The notes under the pieces: generated by a model | Database searches by the model: none | Told to the model about the DNA's origin: nothing | The model's input: the letters and a program-made list of their open reading frames with translations, nothing else | Program-made: the position numbers and the translations under genes | Shown: positions 27,924-36,336 of the stretch, piece by piece | Position numbering within the stretch: position 1 is the stretch's first letter | Layout of the letters: every line of letters starts with the position of its first letter | Origin: Janthinobacterium agaricidamnosum NBRC 102515 = DSM 9628 | GTDB lineage: Bacteria; Pseudomonadota; Gammaproteobacteria; Burkholderiales; Burkholderiaceae_D | Direction: 5' to 3' | Length of the DNA stretch: 64,000 nucleotides | NCBI RefSeq assembly: GCF_000723165.1 | Contig: NZ_HG322949.1 | Coordinates: forward strand, 1,632,085-1,696,084

Positions 27924-28607
27924 TCATGGTCCGGCCGGATCGGTATCCTTGACTTCCACCACGCCGGGAATCGCTTCGAGGCGTTTGCAGATCGCCGTGA
28001 ACTGCACCGGCGACACGCGCGACAGCGCCACCGTCACTTCATCCATCTCCGATCCGGCTTTTTGCTGCAGGATGAAACGCGTCACGCGGGTCGAGCCGGC
28101 GCCCAGCGCTTCATGCAATACCGACAGCGGCAAGCTGTCGCGCGCGGCGCGGATGGTCAGTTCATGGCGCTGGCGGTTGCCGATGAAGCGCTTTTCAAGC
28201 GGCTTGATGCCGGCCAGGATGATCAGGATGATGATGGTCGCCGCCACCGCCGGGGTGTACAGGCCGCCGCCGACCGCCAGGCCGATGCCGGCCACCGACC
28301 AGACGCTGGCCGCGGTGGTCAGGCCGCGCACGATTTCGCCGCGCGCCATGATCGCGCCGGCGCCGAGGAAGCCGACCCCGGACACCACCTGCGCCGCCAT
28401 GCGCGACGGATCGAGCGTCACGTTGGCCGCCAGCACATCCTTGAAACCATAGGCCGACACGATCATGATCAGCGTCGAGCCGACGCATACCAGCATGTGG
28501 GTGCGCAAGCCGGCGGCCCACGACAGGCGCTCGCGCTCATAACCGATCAGGCTGCCGAGCAAGGCGGAAAATGCCAGCCGTCCCACCAGTTCCCATTGTG
28601 TTTCCAT
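27924..28607 (-). CDS. MgtC/SapB family membrane protein
   Basis: A 227-residue protein with an MgtC-type N-terminal membrane domain of about five helices (GSLIGYERERLSWAAGLRTHMLV, then GVGFLGAGAIM) and a soluble C-terminal ACT-like domain (from about residue 150). MgtC proteins act in low-magnesium growth, acid tolerance and inhibition of ATP synthase in pathogens; the environmental role is less clear. It follows kynA in the same direction with about a 70-base gap, so read-through is possible but no functional link is evident. Confidence 0.86.
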   Translation of the reverse strand: METQWELVGRLAFSALLGSLIGYERERLSWAAGLRTHMLVCVGSTLIMIVSAYGFKDVLAANVTLDPSRMAAQVVSGVGFLGAGAIMARGEIVRGLTTAASVWSVAGIGLAVGGGLYTPAVAATIIILIILAGIKPLEKRFIGNRQRHELTIRAARDSLPLSVLHEALGAGSTRVTRFILQQKAGSEMDEVTVALSRVSPVQFTAICKRLEAIPGVVEVKDTDPAGP

Positions 28608-28678
28608 CGGCTGTCCTTTGTCTATTCATTGATGGGAAAGAATATTACAGCAATGGAGAGAATGGCGGCGGCAGGTGT

Positions 28679-29518
28679 TTACAGGGCGGTGCGCAGCGAA
28701 AACAGTTCCGGGAACAGCACCACGTCGAGCATCTTGCGCAAATAGCTGACGCCGGCCGTGCCGCCGGTGCCGGTCTTGAAGCCGATGATGCGCTCCACCG
28801 TCGTCACATGGCGGAAGCGCCAGAAGCGGAATGCGGTTTCCAGGTCGACCAGTTTTTCCGCCAGTTCATACAAGGCCCAGTAGCGGCCCGGATCCTTATA
28901 CACTTCCAGCCAGGCCGCCTTGACCGATTCATCGGCCGTGGTGGGCAAGGTCCAGTCGGGGTTCAGGCGCTGCGGCGCGATCGCCAGGCCGTTGCGGGCC
29001 AGCAGCCTGATCGATTCGTCGTACACCGATGGCGCGCGCAGCGCCGCATCCAGCTTGGCGTACGGCTCCGGCGCGGTGCTGTGGACGTTCAGCAGCGCCG
29101 CATTCTTGTTGCCGAGGATGAATTCGATTTCGCGGTACTGGTAAGACTGGAAACCGGACGACGCGCCCAGGTAAGGGCGGATCGCGGTGTATTCCGGCGG
29201 CGTCATGGTGGCCAGCACGTCCCAGGCGTGCACCAGCTGGTCCATGATGCGCGCCACCCGGGCCAGCATCTTGAACGCTGGCGGCAAGTCGCCGCTTTGC
29301 AGGTGGCTGCGCACGCCGTGCATTTCATGCAGCATCAGCTTCATCCACAATTCGCTGGTCTGGTGCTGCACGATGAACAGCATTTCATTGTGGTTCGGCG
29401 ACAGCGGGTGCTGCGCGGTCAGGATTTTATCCAGCGCCAGATAGTCGCCGTAACTCATCGACTTGCTGAAATCCATCTGCGCGCCATGCCACTCGGCGCC
29501 TTCTTTTTTGTCGGTCAT
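28679..29518 (-). CDS. kynA: Tryptophan 2,3-dioxygenase
   Basis: A 279-residue heme enzyme that opens the indole ring of tryptophan to N-formylkynurenine, the first step of the kynurenine pathway. Family motifs are present: [10 protein letters not shown], the [14 protein letters not shown] segment with a conserved substrate-pocket His, and the heme-ligand region [18 protein letters not shown] start at ATG 29518; a start eight codons earlier is possible because neither has a strong ribosome site. It follows kynU with a gap of about 50 bases. The formamidase gene (kynB) that links the two enzymes is not in this window. Confidence 0.93.
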   Translation of the reverse strand: MTDKKEGAEWHGAQMDFSKSMSYGDYLALDKILTAQHPLSPNHNEMLFIVQHQTSELWMKLMLHEMHGVRSHLQSGDLPPAFKMLARVARIMDQLVHAWDVLATMTPPEYTAIRPYLGASSGFQSYQYREIEFILGNKNAALLNVHSTAPEPYAKLDAALRAPSVYDESIRLLARNGLAIAPQRLNPDWTLPTTADESVKAAWLEVYKDPGRYWALYELAEKLVDLETAFRFWRFRHVTTVERIIGFKTGTGGTAGVSYLRKMLDVVLFPELFSLRTAL

Positions 29519-29570
29519 ATTGGTTCTTTTAATGGGATGCAATGTGCGGGATGATGTGGTTGGCCAGGGC

Positions 29571-30821
29571 TCAGGTCACCGCGTCGCGCCTGGCGTCGAT
29601 GTCGTAGGCTTGCTGGTCGAGGATCTGTTTCAGGATATCGACCGCGTCCCACACGTCGGCAAAGCTGGTGTACAGCGGCGTGAAGCCGAAGCGCATGATG
29701 GCCGGTTCGCGGTAATCGCCGATGACGCCGCGCGCGATCAGCGCCTGCATCACCGCATAGCCGTGCGGATGGGTAAAGCTGACATGGCTGCCGCGCCGCG
29801 CATGCGGACGCGGCGTCACCAGCGCCAGCGGATGGCCGGCGCAGCGGCTTTCGACCAGCTCGATGAACAGGTCGGTCAATACCAGCGACTTGGCGCGGAT
29901 CGCCTGCATGCTGGTCTGCTCGAAAATCTCCAGCCCCGATTCGACCAGCGCCAATGACACGATGGGCTGGGTGCCGCACAGCGCGCGGGCGATGCCGTCG
30001 GCCGGCGCAAAGTCGGGTTGCATCGCAAACGGCGCGGCATGGCCCCACCAGCCGGACAAGGGCTGGCGGAATGCGCCCTGGTGGCGCTGCGGCACCCAGA
30101 TGAAGGCGGGCGCGCCGGGGCCGCCGTTCAAGTATTTATAGGTGCAGCCGACGGCCAGGTCGGCGCCGTCGCGGTGCAGGTCGAGCGGCACGGCGCCGGC
30201 CGAATGCGCCAAATCCCAGACGATCAGCGCGCCCTGGTCGTGCGCATGCCGGCTCAGCGCCGCCATGTCGTGCTGGTGGCCGGTGCGGTAATTGACGTGG
30301 GTCAGCAAGGCGACGGCGGTGTGCCCGTCGATCGCGCCGGCCAATTCGTCGACCGTGTCGACCAGCCTGACCTGATAGCCGCGCGCCAGCCAGCTGCTCA
30401 AGCCTTGCGCCATGTAGATATCGGTCGGAAAGTTGCTGCGTTCGGTGACGATCACGCGCCGCTCGTGGCGGGCCGGGTCTTGCGCCTGCATCCGCAGCGC
30501 GGCGGCCAGCGCCTTGAACAGGTTGACCGAGGTGGTGTCGGTGACCACGACTTCCTCTGCATGCGCGCCGAGCAGCGGCGCCAGCCGGTTGCCCAGCCGT
30601 TTCGGCAGGTCGAACCAGCCGGCGCTATTCCAGCTGCGTATCAAATCCTTGCCCCATTCGTGGGCGATGACGGCCTGGGCGCGGGCCAGCGCGGTTTTCG
30701 GCCGTGCGCCCAGCGAGTTGCCGTCGAGGTAAATCACGCCTTGCGGCAAGTCGAACAAGTCGCGCAGCGGCGCCAGCGGGTCTAGTGTGTCGCGCTTCAA
30801 ACAATCGTTACGGCTGATCAT
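29571..30821 (-). CDS. kynU: Kynureninase
   Basis: A PLP enzyme of 416 residues when started at ATG 30821 ([18 protein letters not shown]). It cleaves kynurenine to anthranilate and alanine. The segment [12 protein letters not shown], the [13 protein letters not shown] region and the PLP lysine in [13 protein letters not shown] are all present. The open frame reaches back to 30959, but those extra residues do not look like the family and no start has a good ribosome site. It is the first gene of a kynU-kynA unit. Anthranilate could feed quinolone or tryptophan metabolism. Confidence 0.92.
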   Translation of the reverse strand: MISRNDCLKRDTLDPLAPLRDLFDLPQGVIYLDGNSLGARPKTALARAQAVIAHEWGKDLIRSWNSAGWFDLPKRLGNRLAPLLGAHAEEVVVTDTTSVNLFKALAAALRMQAQDPARHERRVIVTERSNFPTDIYMAQGLSSWLARGYQVRLVDTVDELAGAIDGHTAVALLTHVNYRTGHQHDMAALSRHAHDQGALIVWDLAHSAGAVPLDLHRDGADLAVGCTYKYLNGGPGAPAFIWVPQRHQGAFRQPLSGWWGHAAPFAMQPDFAPADGIARALCGTQPIVSLALVESGLEIFEQTSMQAIRAKSLVLTDLFIELVESRCAGHPLALVTPRPHARRGSHVSFTHPHGYAVMQALIARGVIGDYREPAIMRFGFTPLYTSFADVWDAVDILKQILDQQAYDIDARRDAVT

Positions 30822-31037
30822 GGCGGGAAAACTTTCATCAAGGAGTCGGTCTTGTCTGGATGGCATGGAAATACTTGAAGCTTCATCTAATGCTGTCCGG
30901 AACAGAAGTGTAGCAATATTCAGTGCTGGAGTAGCATCTAAATGATGTTTATTTGACATTCAAGACGATTCCAAACCGGCCTGTTCCCGGGCTGGAGCGA
31001 TTTTTTCATCTTTTTTTAAAATATTTTCAAAAACCCC

Positions 31038-31064
31038 TAAAGTTCTGTTCAAGGCCGCCGTTAA
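31038..31064 (+). promoter_or_regulatory. Sigma-28 (FliA) type promoter 1 upstream of flhD
   Basis: TAAA (31038-31041), a 15-base spacer, then GCCGTTAA (31057-31064), which is close to the FliA consensus TAAA-N15-GCCGATAA. It points towards flhD, which begins about 370 bases downstream. The interval 30822-31432 carries no protein gene; it is AT-rich near 31000-31110. Confidence 0.68.
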
Positions 31065-31115
31065 TGACTACAAGAAAGCCGTTTAAAGAAATTTAAATAT
31101 TTTTCGAAAAAACCC

Positions 31116-31142
31116 TAAAGTTCTCCAAAGCGCTGCCGTTAC
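31116..31142 (+). promoter_or_regulatory. Sigma-28 (FliA) type promoter 2 upstream of flhD
   Basis: TAAA (31116-31119), 15-base spacer, then GCCGTTAC (31135-31142). The surrounding sequence repeats that of promoter 1 (CCCTAAAGTTCT is shared), so the two form a tandem repeat 78 bases apart. Same direction, about 290 bases before the flhD start. Confidence 0.62.
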
Positions 31143-31274
31143 CGGTAGTAGAAGAGAACTTGAGGTAGCTCAAAGTTGCAGGAAAACATCGTTTTTCACT
31201 TCGGGCAGGACTTTATTTGTTAAGACTTTTAGTCAATTCATGCCGCGCGACACAGCGCGCGCTCCTATGACCGG

Positions 31275-31300
31275 GTAGTGTTTGTCAGACAAACACCTAC
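31275..31300. promoter_or_regulatory. Perfect palindrome in the flhD leader, candidate operator or hairpin
   Basis: GTGTTTGTC-A-GACAAACAC (31278-31296) is a perfect 9-base inverted repeat around one central base, extended by GTAG and CTAC with a one-base bulge. It lies about 130 bases before the flhD start, downstream of both sigma-28-type promoters, so it could bind a repressor/activator or act as RNA. Confidence 0.5.
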
Positions 31301-31432
31301 GGTCCGCTTTCCTATTCCCCGACAAAAAATACAGTGGCTGGCCTCTACTGTTAAAACTGTTGCTCGTTCAGAATGTATCTCACTGGCAATACACAAAACG
31401 CCAGCTGATTTCAACGGATTGAGGAGATGGAA

Positions 31433-31750
31433 ATGACTGCTAACGACATGATGGCTGAAATTCGCGACGCCAACCTGAGCTACCTGATGCTGGCCCAGCA
31501 AATGATCCGTGCCGACAAGGTGACCGCAATCTTCCGTCTGGGCATTGCCGCAGAAATCGCCGAATTGATCGAAGGGATGAGCAACGCTCAAATCCTGAAA
31601 CTGGCAGGCGGCAACATGATGCTGGCCCGCTTCCGCTTCGACGACAGCGCCATCCTGTCGATGCTGACCAACTATAATAAAGACCGTTCGTTGGCCCAAT
31701 CGCACGCTGCCATCCTGATGGCCGGCCAAGGTGTAGAAGAGATTGCTTAA
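31433..31750 (+). CDS. flhD: Flagellar transcriptional regulator FlhD
   Basis: A 105-residue protein that with FlhC forms the FlhD4C2 master activator of flagellar class II genes. The segment SYLMLAQQMIRADKVTAIFRLG is typical, and the length is close to the usual 105-116. GAGGAG (31421-31426) abuts an ATG at 31427 with no spacing, while ATG 31433 has six bases, so I choose 31433. It heads the motility and chemotaxis supercluster. A conserved dimer-linking Cys of enteric FlhD is not seen. Confidence 0.95.
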   Translation: MTANDMMAEIRDANLSYLMLAQQMIRADKVTAIFRLGIAAEIAELIEGMSNAQILKLAGGNMMLARFRFDDSAILSMLTNYNKDRSLAQSHAAILMAGQGVEEIA

Positions 31751-31796
31751 TTATCAGTCTTGTTGTGTGGTTTGATCATCGTCAGGAGCAGCAAAA

Positions 31797-32357
31797 ATGG
31801 CCAAGAAAAGTGTGGTGTCCGAAGCGCAGGAAATCCAGCTGGCGATCGAATTGATACAATTGGGCGCCCGCCTGCAATTGCTGGAAACCGAAGTGTCGCT
31901 GTCGCGCGAACGCCTGCTGAACTTGTACAAGGAGTTGAAGGGGGTATCGCCGCCGAAAGGCATGCTGCCTTTTTCGACCGACTGGTTCATCACCTGGCAA
32001 CCGAATATCCATTCCTCGCTGTTTATTAATATCCACCGTTTCCTGGTTGAGCATGCTGGCGCCAGCGGGATCGAAGCCGTCATGAAAGCCTACAAGCTGT
32101 ACCTGGAACAAATGCCGCCGGAACCGGGCGAAGAGCCGCTGCTGTCGCTGACCCGCGCCTGGACGCTGGTGCGCTTTTTCAGCAGCAAGATGCTGGCCAT
32201 GGCGCCATGCAATAAATGCGGCGGCAAATTTGTCGTCAACAGTTTTGACCTGACCGCCGATTATGTCTGCGGCCTGTGCCACATGCCTTCGCGTGCCGGC
32301 AAGACCAAGAAAGCCAAGGAAGAGGCCGCATCCGGCCCGCTGACGCTGGCCGCGTGA
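31797..32357 (+). CDS. flhC: Flagellar transcriptional regulator FlhC
   Basis: A 186-residue partner of FlhD with the DNA-contacting helical core and a C-terminal zinc site of four cysteines (PCNKCGG and VCGLCHM, about residues 137-162). AGGAG precedes ATG 31797. It follows flhD by 46 bases. The methyltransferase gene begins 34 bases after its stop, so the operon probably continues past flhC. Confidence 0.96.
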   Translation: MAKKSVVSEAQEIQLAIELIQLGARLQLLETEVSLSRERLLNLYKELKGVSPPKGMLPFSTDWFITWQPNIHSSLFINIHRFLVEHAGASGIEAVMKAYKLYLEQMPPEPGEEPLLSLTRAWTLVRFFSSKMLAMAPCNKCGGKFVVNSFDLTADYVCGLCHMPSRAGKTKKAKEEAASGPLTLAA

Positions 32358-32391
32358 TCCCGATGTCCCTCTTGTTGCAGCGGGGCCGCGC

Positions 32392-33186
32392 GTGAGTGCG
32401 GCCCCGTTGTCGCGTCTGCGCCCGCTGTTGCGCCAGCTTGTGCGCGCGCCGGCCTTGCGCGCCGTGCTGTTGCAGGCGCTGGCATTTCCGCTGACCTTGC
32501 TGATAGTCTACTTGCTGGCGCGTTCCGCTATGCCGCTGGTGCTGGCCGCCGTCGCCTTGTTGCATGGCGTGATTGCCGCGGCGCTGAGCCGGCTGGCCCG
32601 GCTGGCGCCGTGGTGGCTGCTGATCCAGCTGCTGTTTCCGCTGGCGCTACTGAGCGCTCACTCCCTCAACCTGCCGCCGCTGCTGTTCTTGCTGGCTTTT
32701 TTACTGTTGCTGGGATGGTATTGGTCGACCTTCCGCACCCAGGTGCCGTTTTATCCGTCCGGTCGAGCAGTGTGGGACGCCGTGCTGGGCTTGTTACCCG
32801 AACAACCGCCGGTGCGCCTGATCGATATCGGCAGCGGCCTCGGCGGCCTGGTGCTGCATTTGGCGCGGCGCCGTCCGGATGGCGATTTTATCGGCATCGA
32901 GCTGGCCCCGTTACCTTGGCTGCTGAGCCGGCTGCGCGCCGTGTTTTCGGGAAGTCGCGCCCATTTTGTGCGCGGAGATTACGATTCTCTTGATTTTTCT
33001 CAATACGATATTGTGTTTGCTTACCTGTCGCCAGCCGCGATGCTGGCGCTTTGGTTGAAGGCGCGCAGCGAGATGCGTCCGGGCGCCATGTTGATCAGTT
33101 ATGAATTTATCATCCCCGGGCACAGCCCCGACCGTATCCTGCCTGAAATAGCGGGCGGTCGCTCCTTATATGTATGGTTCTTTTGA
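32392..33186 (+). CDS. Membrane-anchored class I SAM-dependent methyltransferase
   Basis: A 264-residue protein starting at GTG 32392. About four hydrophobic helices (roughly residues 22-110) precede a Rossmann methyltransferase domain. SAM motif I is LIDIGSGLGGLVLHLA (about residue 143), followed by an acidic residue in FIGIELAP and a motif-II-like DIVFAYLSP. It is too small and different to be FliB-type flagellin lysine methylase. Its substrate is unknown. It lies between flhC and motA in the same direction, so it should be made with the flagellar master regulator. The ribosome site is weak, which may mean translation coupled to flhC. Confidence 0.78.
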   Translation: MSAAPLSRLRPLLRQLVRAPALRAVLLQALAFPLTLLIVYLLARSAMPLVLAAVALLHGVIAAALSRLARLAPWWLLIQLLFPLALLSAHSLNLPPLLFLLAFLLLLGWYWSTFRTQVPFYPSGRAVWDAVLGLLPEQPPVRLIDIGSGLGGLVLHLARRRPDGDFIGIELAPLPWLLSRLRAVFSGSRAHFVRGDYDSLDFSQYDIVFAYLSPAAMLALWLKARSEMRPGAMLISYEFIIPGHSPDRILPEIAGGRSLYVWFF

Positions 33187-33254
33187 GCATTTGTTGCGTT
33201 ATTTACTTGCTCAGGGGCCATTCTCACGTTATTGTAGTTCCACACGGTATTTAT

Positions 33255-33273
33255 TGAAACATATGTTGTTTCA
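33255..33273. promoter_or_regulatory. Inverted repeat upstream of motA
   Basis: TGAAACA (33255-33261) and TGTTTCA (33267-33273) form an inverted repeat around five bases in the 184-base AT-rich gap before motA. It could be a regulator site for the motA-che operon. I cannot assign a clear sigma-28 promoter here. Confidence 0.35.
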
Positions 33274-33370
33274 GTATACATTCTGCCCCTTTGTGCTTGC
33301 AGCGCCTGAGCATGGATATATCGAGAATCCCGGGCCATGATGCCCGGCCTTATTTTGGGAGGCAGTGCTC

Positions 33371-34231
33371 TTGTTAGTCATCATTGGATACATTGTCGTC
33401 TGCGCCTCCGTATTCGGCGGCTTTGCGCTGGCCGGAGGTCATCTGGCCGCGCTGTTCCAGCCGCTGGAATTGCTGATGATCGGCGGCGCCGGCCTCGGCG
33501 CTTTCCTGGTCGGCAATAACTCCAAGGCAATCAAGGCCACCCTGAAAGCGATCCCGACGCTGTTCAAGGGTTCGCGTTATACCAAAGATTTGTACATGGA
33601 ATTGATGGCCTTGCTGTTCGACGTGCTCAGCAAGGTGCGCAAGGAAGGTTTGATGTCGATCGAAAGCGATATCGACAGCCCGTCCGAAAGTCCGCTGTTC
33701 AGCAAGTATCCGGCGGTGCTGGAAGACCATCACATCGTCGAATTCATGACCGATTACTTGCGCCTGATGGTATCTGGCAACATGGATGCGTTCCAGATCG
33801 AAAACCTGATGGACAATGAAATCGAAACCCATCATCACGAAGGCGCCGTGCCCGGCCATTGCATCGCCAAGATCGGCGACGGCTTGCCGGCTTTCGGTAT
33901 CGTGGCGGCGGTGATGGGGGTGGTGCACACCATGGAATCGGTCGGCATTCCGCCGTCCGAGCTGGGCATGCTGATCGCCCACGCGCTGGTCGGCACCTTC
34001 CTCGGTATCTTGCTGGCGTATGGTTTTGTCGGTCCGCTGGCCAGCTTGCTGGAACAGAAACTGGAAGAATCGACCAAGATGTTCCAGTGCGTCAAGGTCA
34101 CCTTGCTGGCCAGCCTGAATGGCTATGCGCCGGCGCTGGCGGTCGAATTCGGCCGCAAAGTGTTGTATTCGACCGAGCGCCCGACCTTCAATGAGCTGGA
34201 AGACCATATCAAGAAATCTAAAACGAAATAA
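33371..34231 (+). CDS. motA: Flagellar motor stator protein MotA
   Basis: A 286-residue inner-membrane protein with TM helices near residues 1-20, 28-48, 170-190 and 200-222, and a large cytoplasmic loop that contacts FliG. With MotB it forms the proton channel that drives rotation. GGGAGG at 33357-33362 is only two bases before an in-frame GTG but eight bases before TTG 33371, so TTG is the likely start (LLVIIGYIVV, as in relatives). A stem-loop CCGGGC/GCCCGG at 33330-33347 sits just before this ribosome site and might act as a weak terminator or translation control. Confidence 0.96.
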   Translation: MLVIIGYIVVCASVFGGFALAGGHLAALFQPLELLMIGGAGLGAFLVGNNSKAIKATLKAIPTLFKGSRYTKDLYMELMALLFDVLSKVRKEGLMSIESDIDSPSESPLFSKYPAVLEDHHIVEFMTDYLRLMVSGNMDAFQIENLMDNEIETHHHEGAVPGHCIAKIGDGLPAFGIVAAVMGVVHTMESVGIPPSELGMLIAHALVGTFLGILLAYGFVGPLASLLEQKLEESTKMFQCVKVTLLASLNGYAPALAVEFGRKVLYSTERPTFNELEDHIKKSKTK

Positions 34232-34293
34232 GCAACAGTAGAAAAGCGCTGGCGGAATCATGAGTACATTGCAGCACCAGGAAGGGGGATGGT

Positions 34294-35253
34294 ATGGCCG
34301 ATGACGGCATGCGCCCGATTATCGTCAAGCGCATCAAGAAAGTCTCGGGCGGCCATCACGGCGGCGCGTGGAAGATCGCCTATGCCGACTTCGTGACGGC
34401 GATGATGGCGTTCTTCTTGCTGATGTGGCTGCTTGGTTCGACCACCAAGGGCGACTTGAACGGCATTTCCGAATTCTTCAAGACGCCGCTGAAAGTGGCG
34501 ATGTCCGGCGGTTCCGGCAGCGGCGACAGTTCGTCGGTGATCCAGGGCGGCGGCGGCGACTTGACGCGCAAGGATGGCCAGGTGCGCAAGGGCGACGAAA
34601 CCATGCAGAAGCAAAACTTCGACTTGAAGTCGGCCAAGGCCGCCCTCGAACGCGAAGAAGGCTTGCGCCTGCAGGCGCTGAAATCGAAGATCGAAGCGAC
34701 CATCGAAGCCAATCCGGCCTTGCGCAAGTATAAGAACCAGCTCTTGCTCGATATCACCAGCGAAGGCTTGCGGATCCAGATCGTCGATGAGCAAAACCGG
34801 CCGATGTTTGCCCTGGCCAAGGCTGAATTGCAGCCGTACACCAAGGAAATCCTGCACGCCATCGGTTATGTATTGAATGAAGTGCCGAACCGTATCGGCC
34901 TGTCCGGCCATACCGATTCGACGCCGTACATGAGCGACGCCGGCTACAGCAACTGGGAATTGTCGGCCGACCGGGCCAACGCGTCGCGCCGCGAACTGAT
35001 TATCGGCGGCATGGAAGAAGGCAAGATTTTGCGCGTGGTCGGCCTGGCGTCGGCGGCGCACCTGGACCGGGCCGATCCGTTCAACCCGATCAACCGCCGC
35101 ATCAGCATCATCGTCATGAACAAGCGCACCGAAGAAAACGTGCTGCGCGATGGCGCCTCGCTCGATGTGCCAGGCAATGACGCGGCCGCGGCCGCTGCCG
35201 TGGCCGGCGCCGCCGCCGCTCCCGCCGCCGCGGCGCCAGCGGCGAAGAAATAA
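34294..35253 (+). CDS. motB: Flagellar motor stator protein MotB
   Basis: A 319-residue protein with one TM helix near residues 28-48. It carries the proton-binding Asp in AYADFVTAMMAF (about residue 31), a plug and linker, then an OmpA-like peptidoglycan-binding domain (GLSGHTDSTPYM and the NRRISIIV end). It anchors the stator to the wall. An alanine/proline-rich tail of about 30 residues ends the protein. A strong AGGGGG site precedes ATG 34294. It follows motA by about 60 bases. Confidence 0.97.
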   Translation: MADDGMRPIIVKRIKKVSGGHHGGAWKIAYADFVTAMMAFFLLMWLLGSTTKGDLNGISEFFKTPLKVAMSGGSGSGDSSSVIQGGGGDLTRKDGQVRKGDETMQKQNFDLKSAKAALEREEGLRLQALKSKIEATIEANPALRKYKNQLLLDITSEGLRIQIVDEQNRPMFALAKAELQPYTKEILHAIGYVLNEVPNRIGLSGHTDSTPYMSDAGYSNWELSADRANASRRELIIGGMEEGKILRVVGLASAAHLDRADPFNPINRRISIIVMNKRTEENVLRDGASLDVPGNDAAAAAAVAGAAAAPAAAAPAAKK

Positions 35254-35298
35254 GCGCGTATGGTCAGCCGCGCGTAGTGATTTAACAATGAGACCTTT

Positions 35299-35847
35299 AT
35301 GACGAGAAAAAAAATACTTGGCTCACATGTGAAGCGCTTGTTGTCCGGCGTGTCCGACCACGGCCGCAAACATTTGACGGAAGTGGAAACCGACCTGGTG
35401 CAAACCGGCATCCTGCTGGAAGAGGCGATCGAAAAGCTGTCCTTCAACTTCATGGCGATCCACGCCGCCGTCAGCGCGCAGCAGGAAACCATCCAGCTGT
35501 TGCTGGAAGGCGGTAAACCGGCGCCGGAAGAGCGCGAAAAACTGCTGGCGATGCAGGGCGAAGTGGGCAGTTACGTGAATGCCGCGATCACCAGCATGCA
35601 ATTCCAGGACATGACCAGCCAGTTGATCGACCGCACCCTGAAACGGGTCACCGGCTTGCGCGAATTCCTCGGCACGCTGGGCGCGCACGGCGCGGAAATG
35701 CAAGCGGAAAGCAATAACGAGGAAATTGTCGCCTTGCTGGGCAGGGTCAGCATGGCGCTGGCGATACAAAGCCTGGAATTGCGCAGCGTGCTGCGCAAGG
35801 CCGTCAGCCAGCAGCATCTGGAAAGCGGCGACATCGAGCTGTTCTAG
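35299..35847 (+). CDS. CheZ-like protein, probable second CheY-P phosphatase
   Basis: A 182-residue, mostly helical protein. The segment AAITSMQFQDMTSQLIDRTLKR aligns with the CheZ active helix (QDFQDLTGQVIKK), and the D-x3-Q spacing of the catalytic Asp and Gln is kept (QFQDMTSQ, around residue 100-107). This suggests CheY-P dephosphorylation. It lacks the DDLLDSLGF-type CheY-binding tail of true CheZ and instead ends in GDIELF, the same last four residues as the CheD protein of this cluster. It lies between motB and the first cheY. It is clearly different from the canonical CheZ at 44158. A structural role in the array is an alternative. Confidence 0.7.
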   Translation: MTRKKILGSHVKRLLSGVSDHGRKHLTEVETDLVQTGILLEEAIEKLSFNFMAIHAAVSAQQETIQLLLEGGKPAPEEREKLLAMQGEVGSYVNAAITSMQFQDMTSQLIDRTLKRVTGLREFLGTLGAHGAEMQAESNNEEIVALLGRVSMALAIQSLELRSVLRKAVSQQHLESGDIELF

Positions 35848-35917
35848 CGCGGTGCCGCAGACGAATATCAATCAGACAAATGGGCAGCGTGCCCGGATTT
35901 ACATAGTGGGAGCAAAG

Positions 35918-36283
35918 ATGGCCAAAACGATACTTGCAGTGGATGATTCAAGCTCATTGCGCCAGATGGTGGCGTTCAGCCTGAAAGCCGCCGGTTATCT
36001 GGTGGTGGAAGCGGTCGACGGACACGATGGGCTGGAAAAGGCGAAACTGCAAACCGTGGACCTGGTATTGACCGACCAAAACATGCCGCGCATGGATGGC
36101 CTGGAATTGATCAAATCGCTGCGCGAATTGCCGACGTACCAAAAAGTGCCGATCCTGATGCTGACCACCGAATCGTCCGACGAAATGAAGGCCAAGGGCC
36201 GCGCGGCCGGCGCCAACGGCTGGCTGGTCAAACCGTTCGACCCGCAGCGCCTGATCGAGGTGGTCAAAAAGGTGATCGGCTGA
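35918..36283 (+). CDS. cheY: Response regulator CheY, first copy
   Basis: A 121-residue single-domain receiver. Acidic pair DD in LAVDDSSS, phosphoacceptor Asp in LTDQNMPRMDGLE, conserved Thr in MLTTESS and Lys in LVKPFDP are present. GGGAG precedes ATG 35918. It lies directly before cheA, so it is a CheA target; whether it drives the motor or acts as a phosphate sink beside the second CheY (43757) is unknown. Confidence 0.93.
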   Translation: MAKTILAVDDSSSLRQMVAFSLKAAGYLVVEAVDGHDGLEKAKLQTVDLVLTDQNMPRMDGLELIKSLRELPTYQKVPILMLTTESSDEMKAKGRAAGANGWLVKPFDPQRLIEVVKKVIG

Positions 36284-36336
36284 TGATGCCTGCGCCGGAG
36301 TGCAACGATGCAATCTGAATTTGACGGAGTCACTAC

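Noticed and set aside
30822..30959. Longer kynureninase start at 30959 with 46 extra residues
   Set aside because: The added residues do not match the family and no ribosome site is present; homologous sequence begins near the Met at 30821.
34260..34304. A 14-codon ATG frame overlapping the motB start
   Set aside because: Too short, with no ribosome site of its own; the strong AGGGGG inside it serves motB.
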